Positions 52,084 through 60,745 of a DNA stretch of 64,000 bases are shown here, in pieces; positions within the stretch are counted from its first letter, which is position 1, and each line of letters opens with the position of its first letter. The stretch is from Candidatus Gastranaerophilales bacterium (GTDB taxonomy: Bacteria > Cyanobacteriota > Vampirovibrionia > Gastranaerophilales > Gastranaerophilaceae). The translations under genes were made by a program, and so were the position numbers. A model generated the notes under the pieces. It had not been told where the DNA came from, made no database searches, and saw nothing but the letters and a program-made list of their open reading frames with translations. The stretch spans positions 124,001 through 188,000 of the forward strand of contig CALUTI010000003.1 of the NCBI GenBank assembly GCA_944323695.1, written 5' to 3'.

Positions 52084-54576
52084 GTGGAAAATATATTAGA
52101 AAATCTTAATAAGGAACAGAAAGAGGCTGTTGAGACAGTAAAAGGACCTCTGTTAATACTTGCAGGGGCAGGCTCAGGAAAGACAAAAGTTTTAACAACA
52201 CGTATTGCATATTTAATCCAAAACAATTACGCAAGAGCGCGTGATATCCTTGCGGTTACGTTTACAAACAAGGCTGCGCGGGAAATGAAAGAGCGTTTGG
52301 GAAGTATTCTGGGCGAAGAAACCGTAAAATATATGTGGGTAGGCACATTTCACGGGATTTGCGGAAGAATTTTACGCGAAAATATTGAAAACTATAATTT
52401 TCAATCAGGTAAAAAATTAGACAAAAATTTCAGTATTTACGACGAAACCGACTCTGTAGCAGTTCTAAAACAGGTTATTAAAAAGTTAAACATTGATGAC
52501 AAGATTTATCAGCCCAAACTCGTAAAGGCCGTAATTTCAAATGCTAAAAACAAAATGCAGGATGCCTATACCTTTGCGACATTTGCAAGAGATTTTAAAT
52601 CCCAAAAGATTGCATCAATTTTTGAGGAATACGAAAACACCTTAAATAACAACAATGCAATAGACTTTGACGACATGCTTTTGCTGACTGTAAAACTTCT
52701 TGAACAAAACGCACAGGTCAGAGAGTATTATTACAACAAATTCAAGCACATACTCGTTGATGAGTACCAAGACACAAACCTTGCGCAATATATGCTTGTT
52801 AACATGCTTTATACCAATAAGCAAAAGGAAGTTCCGCCGGAAAGGTCATTGTGTGTTGTAGGTGATGTTGACCAATCAATTTACAGCTGGCGCGGAGCGG
52901 ATTATACAATTATATTGAACTTTAAGCGCGATTTTAAGGATGCAAAACTCATCAAACTTGAACAAAATTACCGTTCTACCGCAAATATTTTGAACGTCGC
53001 AAACGCAATTATAGAAAATAATCAGGAGCGTGTGGAAAAATACTTATACTCTCAAAAAGGCGACGGGGAGCTTATAGATTACTACGAAGCGCAGGATGAG
53101 GCTGATGAAGCCAATTTTATTGTAAGTAAAATCAAACAAAACAGCGGCGGAGATTACAATCGCTACGCAATTTTATATCGTACAAATTCTCAATCCCGTG
53201 CACTTGAAGAAGCCTGTATGGCTGCCGGTATTCCTTATAGAATTTACGGCGGTCTGAAATTCTATGACCGTAAAGAAATTAAAGATATAATTGCATATTT
53301 AAGACTAATCTATAACACGGATGATTCACAGAGTTTACGACGCATTATAAATGTTCCGAAGCGTGCAATCGGCGAAACAACTATTAAAAATCTTCAAAAA
53401 TTCGCTGATGAACGGGATTTAAGCCTCTTTCAGGCAATTGTAGAGTTGGACGAGGATAGTGAAATTACATCCAAAACTCAAAGTAAACTCAAAGACTTTG
53501 CCGCACTGATTTTAAGATTCAGAGATGCACAGAAAAGTTACAATTTGAGGGAATTTGTAACACTTGTTATAGAAAAAACAGGTTATCTGGCTGAACTACA
53601 GCTTCAAAACACTCCGGAAGCCGATGCTGATATTGAAAACTTGCAGGAATTGGTCAACGTAGCGGAAGAATTTGAGCCAGAAGAACTTGATAATGCTTTG
53701 GGTGAATTCTTGCAGCAGGTAGCACTTGTATCTGACGTCGACGGAATGGACAACATATCAAATAATGTTACGTTAATGACTTTACATTCCGCAAAAGGTC
53801 TTGAGTTTCCGGTTGTTTTTCTGGCAGGTATGGACGAAGGTGTTTTCCCGCACCAAAGAACCTTTAATTCTCTTTCGGAACTGGAAGAAGAACGCAGGCT
53901 TATGTATGTCGGAGTAACGCGTGCGGAAGAAAAATTATACCTGATTTCCGCTAAACGCCGCCAGATGTGGGGGGAATATAAATACTATAATCCTTCAAGA
54001 TTTATTGAAGAAATTCCGCGCAAACTCCTTGAAATGTCTACTTTTGAAGGCAGATCAGAAAGCTCATCAACCTTCCGCGATGCAGTATCTAAAGTTAAGA
54101 CAGGAGATTCCGGAAGAAATTATTCAACTGCGCAGGCTGACAGCTATGGTTATGTAAAACCGACCACAGGCTTCGGAAAAGGTTTTGTGGCACCGCAAAA
54201 GCGTAATCAGCAAACTAACCAAACTAACCGCACGCCGAGCAGAACAATCCTTGTTAAATCACAAGCAAACAAACAGCGTGATGAAGAAAGGGTTAAAGAG
54301 CTGTTTAAAGACAATGCCATAAAACGCATGATAGAGGAACGCAACCGGAAAAATCAACAGGAGCTTTTTGAAGAACAGGAAAAACGCAGACAACGTGAAG
54401 ATACCACTATAGATTACGTTTTTAACGTAGGAGAACGAGTTTTCCACGAAAAATTAGGCGTCGGGCATATAACAGATGTAATGACAATAGGCGAAAGCAT
54501 AATGTACACAATAGATTTTGGTAAAATGGGCAAAAAAGCCATGGATGCCGCCTACGCTAAACTTAAAAAGTTTTAA
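52084..54576 (+). CDS. pcrA: UvrD/PcrA-type ATP-dependent DNA helicase
   Basis: Superfamily 1A helicase for repair and replication. Motifs: GAGSGKTKVLTTRIAYL, VTFTNKAAREMKERL, DEYQDTNLAQY, VGDVDQSIYSWRGAD, EQNYRSTANIL, TLHSAKGLEFPVVF, YVGVTRAEEKLYL. A Tudor-like C-terminus (GERVFHEKLGVGHITDV) is typical of PcrA and binds RNA polymerase in B. subtilis. Start GTG 52084 favoured; TTG 52069 is in frame. Confidence 0.95.
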   Translation: MENILENLNKEQKEAVETVKGPLLILAGAGSGKTKVLTTRIAYLIQNNYARARDILAVTFTNKAAREMKERLGSILGEETVKYMWVGTFHGICGRILRENIENYNFQSGKKLDKNFSIYDETDSVAVLKQVIKKLNIDDKIYQPKLVKAVISNAKNKMQDAYTFATFARDFKSQKIASIFEEYENTLNNNNAIDFDDMLLLTVKLLEQNAQVREYYYNKFKHILVDEYQDTNLAQYMLVNMLYTNKQKEVPPERSLCVVGDVDQSIYSWRGADYTIILNFKRDFKDAKLIKLEQNYRSTANILNVANAIIENNQERVEKYLYSQKGDGELIDYYEAQDEADEANFIVSKIKQNSGGDYNRYAILYRTNSQSRALEEACMAAGIPYRIYGGLKFYDRKEIKDIIAYLRLIYNTDDSQSLRRIINVPKRAIGETTIKNLQKFADERDLSLFQAIVELDEDSEITSKTQSKLKDFAALILRFRDAQKSYNLREFVTLVIEKTGYLAELQLQNTPEADADIENLQELVNVAEEFEPEELDNALGEFLQQVALVSDVDGMDNISNNVTLMTLHSAKGLEFPVVFLAGMDEGVFPHQRTFNSLSELEEERRLMYVGVTRAEEKLYLISAKRRQMWGEYKYYNPSRFIEEIPRKLLEMSTFEGRSESSSTFRDAVSKVKTGDSGRNYSTAQADSYGYVKPTTGFGKGFVAPQKRNQQTNQTNRTPSRTILVKSQANKQRDEERVKELFKDNAIKRMIEERNRKNQQELFEEQEKRRQREDTTIDYVFNVGERVFHEKLGVGHITDVMTIGESIMYTIDFGKMGKKAMDAAYAKLKKF

Positions 54577-54700
54577 TCAAATTTTTATATCTTTCCATAA
54601 AAACTATTATCTGCCTAAGGCAGGACAACATATTGTGCCAGAATTGGTAAAGGCGCTTTATACGATTATTTTTAAAACAACACAATCATTAGTAATACCG

Positions 54701-55151
54701 CTTTACATAAAAACTATTATGAGTACATGGTACTTTCTTGTACCGACAAGAAAGTACCCAAAGAAACTCTCGACCGGAACTGCACTCGCTAATCATTACT
54801 ATAACTCAGCCCAAGCTCGCAAACTCGCTTTTACGTCATCCCGCACTTGTTGCGGGATCTAAAAAACAACCGCTCAGACAATGCTCGCTTTGTTGTTGCT
54901 TCGTTATGTAATGATTGCTCGTTCCGTTAAGGTCGAACCATTTTGTCATACCGCGCCGTTGTCCTTAGGCGCGGGAAAAGATTGCAAGCGCCAGCTTGCA
55001 ACGGCACGGATGTGCGCCCGTCAGGGCTTGAGCAATCCGAAGGATTGCAAGTAAACACGCATGTTTTTCTTTTTCGGTTCACTTTTTCTTTTTACATCGC
55101 AATAAAAAGAAAAAGTGAACAAAAGATTCCTATAATAGTTTTTATGTAAAG
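54701..55151. mobile_element. 450-bp non-coding element with 20-bp terminal inverted repeats
   Basis: Ends CTTTACATAAAAACTATTAT (54701-54720) and its perfect complement (55132-55151). Inside are a 12-bp palindrome GGTACTTTCTTG / CAAGAAAGTACC (54729-54758), a 17-bp one GTTCACTTTTTCTTTTT / complement (55077-55120), and smaller repeats (GTCATCCCGCACTTGTTGCGGGAT near 54834). No plausible gene. A partial end, CATAAAAACTATTAT, also lies at 54596-54610. Fills most of the 630-bp gap between pcrA and the response regulator. Confidence 0.7.
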
Positions 55152-55206
55152 CCATACTTGATAAAACCTTTTTATTTTAGTAAAATAGAATAAAAAGCGG
55201 GGTTTT

Positions 55207-55917
55207 ATGTCTGAAAAAAGAATTTTAATAGTTGATGACGATGATGAAATAAGAGAACTTCTGGAATTTGACGTTGCTCAAAGCGGATATTTTGTTGATA
55301 CGGCAAAAGACGGATTGGAAGGACTTAACAAAGCATTAAACAACACTTATGATTTGATTTTGCTGGATGTTATGATGCCCAAAATGAACGGGTTTGACGT
55401 GTGCAAAAATATTCGTCAGGCAAAACTTGCAATACCTATTTTAATGCTTACCGCAAAAGGTACCATTGACGACAAAACCGAAGGTTTTGACTGCGGGGCC
55501 GATGATTATCTGGTCAAACCGTTTGATATTCAGGAGGTGCTTTTAAGAATACGTGTTCTTTTACGACGCAACAATATGGAGGAAGAAAAAAATTCTCTGT
55601 CTGATGAGATTTTGAGCGTGGGAGATATTACTATTTCGCCTGAAACTTTGGAAGCCGTTATAGTTAATAAAAAAGTTAAACTGACTCCTACGGAATTTGA
55701 AATTTTGTATTGCCTTATGCAGCATTTTAACAACCCCGTTACGCTTGCAACATTATTGGATGAAGTTTGGGGTTATGACAGCAACGAAGATGTAAGGATG
55801 CTTCGGGTTCATGTGGGCGGCTTGAGAAATAAAATTGAGCCTGATACAAAAAATCCAAAATATCTTCATACAGTCACAAATGTAGGCTACAAATTAACGC
55901 CTTTTGCGGAGGGTTAA
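55207..55917 (+). CDS. OmpR/PhoB-family response regulator
   Basis: Receiver domain (acidic pocket VDDDDEIRELL, phospho-Asp in LLDVMMPKMNGFDV near residue 53, TAKG, conserved Lys in DYLVKPFD) and a C-terminal winged helix (TPTEFEILYCLMQH, RMLRVHVGGLRNKIEP, GYKL). 236 residues. Three nt before its partner kinase, so they form an operon. Target genes unknown. Confidence 0.92.
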   Translation: MSEKRILIVDDDDEIRELLEFDVAQSGYFVDTAKDGLEGLNKALNNTYDLILLDVMMPKMNGFDVCKNIRQAKLAIPILMLTAKGTIDDKTEGFDCGADDYLVKPFDIQEVLLRIRVLLRRNNMEEEKNSLSDEILSVGDITISPETLEAVIVNKKVKLTPTEFEILYCLMQHFNNPVTLATLLDEVWGYDSNEDVRMLRVHVGGLRNKIEPDTKNPKYLHTVTNVGYKLTPFAEG

Positions 55918-55920
55918 TCT

Positions 55921-57597
55921 ATGGCATTCAAATTCAAACGTCTCAAAATTGTTGAACAAATTGTAATAGTTTTTTTCTTCGCTGTCCTCATACCAACAAC
56001 TATCAGCGGTTTTATTATCAACAACATTAACCAGCAGTCCGTAAGGTCGCAACTGCGCGAAACTGCTGTTTTGATTGCCAATATGGTATCGGATGAGATA
56101 GATTTTTTCCTCAGCCAAAACCAAATGACGTTGAGCCAAATCGCATATACTCTTAACTATCTTGATACGCCCCAAAGAAAACAGGATTTTTTGGATAGCT
56201 TGGAAAAGAAAGTCCCCGGATGCGATGAAATAATGATAGTTAAATATCAAAGCGAATTGGATGAAATTAACAAACACAGCCGTGAAAATAAAAAAGCCGT
56301 GTTATATACAAAATTGAAAAACGGCGATTATTTGACGATTACTTATGATGTTGAAAACTTAAGGTCAAAACTTTTTAAATCTTTGGACGAAGACACAAGA
56401 CAAATTTATGTTCTTGACGAAAACGGAAAACTTATTGCCGCTCATAATTATACTGATGAAGTATTTCAAAAAACAATGGAGCTTTTACCCAAATATCGTG
56501 TTTATGATGATCCTGTTATTTTTGGTGACGTTAAAAACCAGCCGATTGTATATGTTACAAAAGAAGATCCTAAAATTACAATCATTGTAAATACTACAGA
56601 AGGAATTACAAAACGTGCCATTAATGATAACCGATTTAAAATTATACTTTCCGTACTTGCTGCAACAATTACAATTCTCACAGTCACAGCATTATATACA
56701 TACTATCTTTACATAAATATCAGACAATTATTTAAGGGTATAATCGCGATTTCAAAAGGTAATTACAATCGCCAAATAAGACTTTTAACAACAGCATTTA
56801 CACCTTATGAAATAGTTTTCCTTGCATTTGAGTTCAACAAAATGGCTAATGCTATTCATAAATCTTACCTGCAGCTTCAAAAAAATAACGTTGAATTAAA
56901 AGAATTAAACGAATTCAGGTCAAACCTCATTGATACGGTAAGCCATGAATTAAGGACACCTTTGACAAGTATTCAGGGTTACACAACGCGGCTTATGCGT
57001 CAGGATATTACAATTGATGAAGAAACCAAACAAAAATCTCTGCGGGTTATTAAAGAACAGTCAGAAAAATTGCAGCGATTGATTGAGGATTTGTTGACAA
57101 TTCCTGATATTGAAAGAATGAGGTTGAAAACAGTTAACGAACCGGTTAATTTGCAAGATGTTCTTGAACGTTCGGAAATGCTTTTACGTAAAAAAGACGG
57201 TAGAACAATTGTAATAAAAATAAAAGATGATTTCCCGCAAGTTTATGCAGATAAAGGAAGGCTTGAACAGGTTTTTGTAAATCTTCTTGAAAACGCCGTC
57301 AAATACTCTTATCCTGAATCCGTTATACGGGTTGAAACAGATGTTAAAGACAATAAAGCAAGAATTCTTGTTAAAAATGATTGTGATGTAATTCCAAAAG
57401 AAAAACTTCAGCGGCTTTTTGGGAAATTCATCAGGTTGGAAGACAATACAACAAGAACAACACGCGGAACAGGGTTAGGATTATTTATAGTAAAAGGTCT
57501 GGTTGAAGCGATGAATGGTAAAATTGAATTATCTTCATCAACCGGCTGCGGATTTTGTGCGGAAGTCACTTTGAATTTGGCAGGAGTTGCTGTATAA
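55921..57597 (+). CDS. sensor histidine kinase
   Basis: Membrane kinase: TM helix ~15-37, an outside sensing domain ~38-238, second TM ~239-262, HAMP-like linker, HisKA with phospho-His in SHELRTPLTSIQG (His ~342), then HATPase with N box FVNLLENAVKYS and G box RGTGLGLFIVKGL. 558 residues. Likely signals to the preceding regulator; ligand unknown. The arrangement recalls cyanobacterial NblS/RpaB, but this is not proven. Confidence 0.9.
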   Translation: MAFKFKRLKIVEQIVIVFFFAVLIPTTISGFIINNINQQSVRSQLRETAVLIANMVSDEIDFFLSQNQMTLSQIAYTLNYLDTPQRKQDFLDSLEKKVPGCDEIMIVKYQSELDEINKHSRENKKAVLYTKLKNGDYLTITYDVENLRSKLFKSLDEDTRQIYVLDENGKLIAAHNYTDEVFQKTMELLPKYRVYDDPVIFGDVKNQPIVYVTKEDPKITIIVNTTEGITKRAINDNRFKIILSVLAATITILTVTALYTYYLYINIRQLFKGIIAISKGNYNRQIRLLTTAFTPYEIVFLAFEFNKMANAIHKSYLQLQKNNVELKELNEFRSNLIDTVSHELRTPLTSIQGYTTRLMRQDITIDEETKQKSLRVIKEQSEKLQRLIEDLLTIPDIERMRLKTVNEPVNLQDVLERSEMLLRKKDGRTIVIKIKDDFPQVYADKGRLEQVFVNLLENAVKYSYPESVIRVETDVKDNKARILVKNDCDVIPKEKLQRLFGKFIRLEDNTTRTTRGTGLGLFIVKGLVEAMNGKIELSSSTGCGFCAEVTLNLAGVAV

Positions 57598-58023
57598 ATG
57601 AATTTTATGGAGTCTGCTATTGATATTGCAAAAACTGTGCAAGGTGAAATTGCTGTCGGGGCAGTTGTAGTTAAAAACGGTGAAATCATTGCATCTTCCG
57701 CAAACAAAAAAGAACAGGATAAAGATGTAACATCCCATGCAGAAATCCTTGCATTACGTATGGCAGCTAAAAAACTGGACAGCTGGCGTCTGGATGACTG
57801 TGATTTATATGTAACTCTTGAACCATGCCCGATGTGCGCCTGGGCAATTATAAATTCAAGAATTAAAAATGTTTACTTTGGCTCTTTTGATACAAATTAC
57901 GGCGCATTAGGCTCAAAAATTGACTTAAGACAAATTGCGAATTCAAAACTCAAAGTCTATGGCGGAATCATGGAAAAAGAATGTGATAAAATATTAGAGG
58001 AATGCTTTAAGGAGTTAAGATGA
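57598..58023 (+). CDS. tadA: tRNA adenosine(34) deaminase-like (CDA fold)
   Basis: Zinc deaminase signature: SHAEILALRMAA and EPCPMCAWAIINSR. Size (141) and the IKNVYFGSFD segment match TadA, which makes inosine at the tRNA wobble position; guanine deaminases are a less likely alternative. Start immediately follows the kinase stop, and its end overlaps the next gene by 4 nt. Confidence 0.88.
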   Translation: MNFMESAIDIAKTVQGEIAVGAVVVKNGEIIASSANKKEQDKDVTSHAEILALRMAAKKLDSWRLDDCDLYVTLEPCPMCAWAIINSRIKNVYFGSFDTNYGALGSKIDLRQIANSKLKVYGGIMEKECDKILEECFKELR

Positions 58024-58799
58024 TTACAAAAGCCGAAATTGATAATCTTGTAAAAGAATACGAAACAGAAGAATTTATAAAAGACGATCCTGTCAGGTTT
58101 CCAAATAGATTTAAAGATAAAAAGGACATTGAGATAGCCGGTTTTATGGCATCTCTTGTCGCATACGGCAGACGTGACGTTTTCACAAAAAAATTAGACC
58201 AACTTTTTAACCTGGCGCAAAATGAACCTCACAATTTTATAATTAATTTTGAACCGGAGATTTTGGGCGATTTCAATTACAGATTCGGAAAGCCTGATGA
58301 TTTTGCACAAATTTTTTCTATAATGAAAGAATTATATAAAAAAGACGGCGGATTGGAAGAACTTTTCAAATACGGGTATAATTTAACCCCTCACCCGGCC
58401 CTCTCCCACAAGGGGAGAGGGGAAAGTGCGTTTACTATGCTTACTACGGTCACGGATTATTTTTATTCCCGTGCAAAAAATCCCAGACAAGGGTTTTATT
58501 TTATGGTACCAAATCCCAGAAACGGCGGTGCTATGAAACGTATGTGTATGTTTTTGCGATGGATGGTCAGAAAAGGGCCGGTGGATTTTGGAATATGGAA
58601 CTTTATGCCGGCATCTGATTTGTTAATTCCTCTGGATGTTCACGTTGCGAGAATTTCACGTGAAATGGGACTTTTAACCCGTACATCCAACGATTTTAAA
58701 GCAGTATTGGAATTGACAGAAAATTTACGCAAACTTGACCACGAAGATCCCGTCAAATACGACTTTGCAATGTTTGGTTACGGAGTGAATAATAAATAG
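58020..58799 (+). CDS. TIGR02757 family protein carrying a coding repeat
   Basis: Resembles TIGR02757/DUF2400: KDIEIAGFMASLVAYGRRDVF, ... RMCMFLRWMVRKGPVDFGIW, LIPLDVHVARISREMGL. This helical family has unknown function with some likeness to HhH DNA glycosylases. A repeat at 58386-58422 adds TPHPALSHKGRGES in frame near residue 122. Starts with ATG overlapping tadA (ATGA). Confidence 0.82.
   Translation: MITKAEIDNLVKEYETEEFIKDDPVRFPNRFKDKKDIEIAGFMASLVAYGRRDVFTKKLDQLFNLAQNEPHNFIINFEPEILGDFNYRFGKPDDFAQIFSIMKELYKKDGGLEELFKYGYNLTPHPALSHKGRGESAFTMLTTVTDYFYSRAKNPRQGFYFMVPNPRNGGAMKRMCMFLRWMVRKGPVDFGIWNFMPASDLLIPLDVHVARISREMGLLTRTSNDFKAVLELTENLRKLDHEDPVKYDFAMFGYGVNNK
58386..58422. repeat. CTCACCC...CTCTCCCACAAGGGGAGAG repeat inside the TIGR02757 gene
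   Basis: Contains the same 19-bp palindromic unit CTCTCCCACAAGGGGAGAG that flanks the DUF559 insert in priA, preceded by CCCCTCACCC. The whole insertion keeps the reading frame. Confidence 0.7.
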
Positions 58800-58805
58800 A
58801 CTTAT

Positions 58806-59513
58806 TTATTGGAAAGCCTCTTTATGCATTTGTTCAAATCGCCTGCCGCCTTCTTCAATAGGTTGACAACCTGTATCACTAAATCTAAAATTATTGCCAT
58901 CAGAGCGTAATGTTAATGCATACAAATCATGTCCCCACTTATTTGGTCCTTTCATGCCGTTTATGTCTATCACAGTTATTACACATCCTTGCGTCGAGTT
59001 AAAGAAAAATAATATTGTACCGTCAGCAAGATTATATACTGTTTTATTATTCAATATTGTATTTGTATTAAAACCGCCGCAATTTCTTGTAGCATAATCC
59101 TGCCAGTAATCTTCATCATAATCTTCGTCATCTTTATGCTATTCTTTTATAATATCATCTGCACCTCTATATTCAGGTATACAGCCATTTTTAAAGGCAT
59201 GATCTTTACAAGTTTTTGTTATCTTTAATGACGATAAAAAATATTCGGTTAGTTGTTTACAATCAGAAATCTCTGTAATATTACCTGAATCATTTTTATA
59301 ATAGCATCTGGGCAGATAACCAAATTGACTTTGAGCACTTAATAACGCCTGGCTTAACATTGCATAACTTCTTTTAAATTGATTTTTAAGTACATTATCT
59401 TTGTAGTTACTTATTAATGTAGGTATTGTCATTGCCGCAACAACACCAATAATTCCAAGCGTTATTAAGACTTCCGCTAAAGTAAACCCTTTTCTTGATT
59501 TATAATTCTTCAT
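58806..59513 (-). pseudogene. type IV pilin-like protein, locus 5 (interrupted by in-frame TAG; leader out of frame, 9 G)
   Basis: From ATG 59513 the frame gives MKNYKSRKG then FTLAEVLITLGIIGVV, a normal short prepilin, but stops at TAG (59139-59141) after DDIIKE. The same frame continues without further breaks (HKDDEDYDEDYWQDYATR...) to 58806, so a single nonsense codon splits a ~236-residue gene. TATAAT ends 6 nt before ATG 59513, so this copy may have its own leaderless promoter. The shared G-tract leader (ATG 59644) is also present and is out of frame at 9 G; 10 G would join it to MKNYKSRKG. Confidence 0.75.
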
Positions 59514-59608
59514 ATTAGAATTATAAGTTAAAATATGTTCTTTGTCAAAACTCTCGTAATCCCTTGTTATACCCCCAAAACCATTGTCTTTTCTACTTAA
59601 ATGGGATG

Positions 59609-59617
59609 CCCCCCCCC
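59609..59617 (-). repeat. poly-G tract (9 G), pilin locus 5
   Basis: Nine G after leader MEIMKKTEN (ATG 59644, SD GGAGAAGC). The frame then reads CAT CCC ATT TAA. Ten G would continue through HLSRKDNGFGGITRDYES into the pilin. Confidence 0.8.
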
Positions 59618-59701
59618 GTTCTCAGTTTTTTTCATAATTTCCATAGCTTCTCCTTTTTATATAATTATATTAGCATATTTTTATATTTTTGCCAAATAAA
59701 A

Positions 59702-59730
59702 ACAAAAGGCGGTGGAGGGCACCGCCTATT
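59702..59730 (-). terminator. terminator of the GGDEF gene
   Basis: On the minus strand GGCGGTGC-CCTC-CACCGCC followed by TTTTGTTTTT. Confidence 0.75.
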
Positions 59731-59778
59731 AACCAGATATACACTTTCGTGTTCAGAAAGGAGTTTTTTTAAATTGTC

Positions 59779-60651
59779 CTATTCTCCTAAATTAATCTGT
59801 GAGAACTGAACAATTTTGTTTTTACCGCGTTTTTTCGCATTGTACAATGCATGTTCCGCGTAACGAATAATTGTATTTGCATCTTCTTCCGCACCTTCAA
59901 TACAAGGATAAGTTGAAATACCGCCGGAAATTGTAATCGGATGTCTTTCTTCTTCCCCTGCAGGAATAAATTCCATTCTTTCAATTTCACGTCTGAATCT
60001 TTCTGCGAATAAAAATGCGTTGTCTTCTGATGTATTTGGCAAAATCAGCAAGAATTCTTCATCGCCGTATCTTGTCAAAATATCTTCTTTTCTTATTAAC
60101 TGTTTTAACTTATCGGCAATAGAGCGTAAAAGAACATCGCCCCATTCGTAACCGTAAATATCATTTACAACTTTGAAAAAGTCTAAGTCAAACAAAAGAC
60201 ATGAAAGACTGTTCCCGTAACGTCTTGCACGGGAAATTTCCTGCTCAAGGCGTTCGTTCAAATATTTTCTGTTATGCAAACCTGTTAGTTCATCGGTTGT
60301 AGATACAACTTTTAATTTTTCACGTAAATCTCTGATTTTCAAAAGACAATTTGCGCGGATTAAAAGTTCATCGTTATCAACAGGAGTTTTAATAAAATCA
60401 AAAGCAACAGAGCGTACTGTTGTACCTTTGAAAACTTCGCCGATAAATAAAACAGGTACCTTGAATTTTGTTGTCATTAAAACATCTTTAATATCCGGAA
60501 CGCTTTCTATAACAAGTATTGCCGGATTTAAAGTTTCATATTCTCTTAATTTTTCAGCATTTTCAATTCTTACATTGGTATCGTCAATTTTAGCTAACAC
60601 ATCTGCAAGAGCTGAAGAATTTTTGTCTGTATAAACAACAATATTTCTCAT
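59779..60651 (-). CDS. receiver-like + GGDEF-domain protein with altered active-site motif
   Basis: N-terminal ~120 residues resemble a receiver domain (ILVIESVPDIKDVLM; DFIKTPVDNDELLIRANCLL with the conserved Lys-Thr-Pro), followed by a GGDEF domain starting TTDELTGLHNRKYLNERL. The active-site motif is RYGDEEF where RYGGDEF or RYGGEEF is usual. An RxxD inhibitory-type site (RKED) lies five residues before it. It may make c-di-GMP or be a degenerate receptor. Start ATG 60651 behind AAGAAGGG. Confidence 0.82.
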   Translation of the reverse strand: MRNIVVYTDKNSSALADVLAKIDDTNVRIENAEKLREYETLNPAILVIESVPDIKDVLMTTKFKVPVLFIGEVFKGTTVRSVAFDFIKTPVDNDELLIRANCLLKIRDLREKLKVVSTTDELTGLHNRKYLNERLEQEISRARRYGNSLSCLLFDLDFFKVVNDIYGYEWGDVLLRSIADKLKQLIRKEDILTRYGDEEFLLILPNTSEDNAFLFAERFRREIERMEFIPAGEEERHPITISGGISTYPCIEGAEEDANTIIRYAEHALYNAKKRGKNKIVQFSQINLGE

Positions 60652-60745
60652 TGATAATCCCTTCTTTACAAAGAGTTTAACATAGCGCTGACAGCAAATC
60701 AAAATTGTAACATTTGTTTAACAAACTTTATGCTAAAATCAGGTT

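Noticed and set aside
54577-55206. Open frames of 60-115 residues between pcrA and the response regulator
   Set aside because: They run through palindromes and repeat fragments, lack SD sites and show no domain; they are chance frames in a repeat island.
59139-59141. TAG read as an amino acid (recoding) in pilin locus 5
   Set aside because: Other genes here end normally with TAG (e.g. the RNA-peptide gene at 50097 and hldE at 30465), and no suppressor feature is visible; a nonsense mutation is simpler.
1107-59617. The poly-G/C tracts as simple sequencing or assembly errors
   Set aside because: Five loci share the same leader with the same tract position and the lengths fall on just two values that exactly define open or closed frames. 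Length errors of one base remain possible at individual loci, so read-level checks are still needed.
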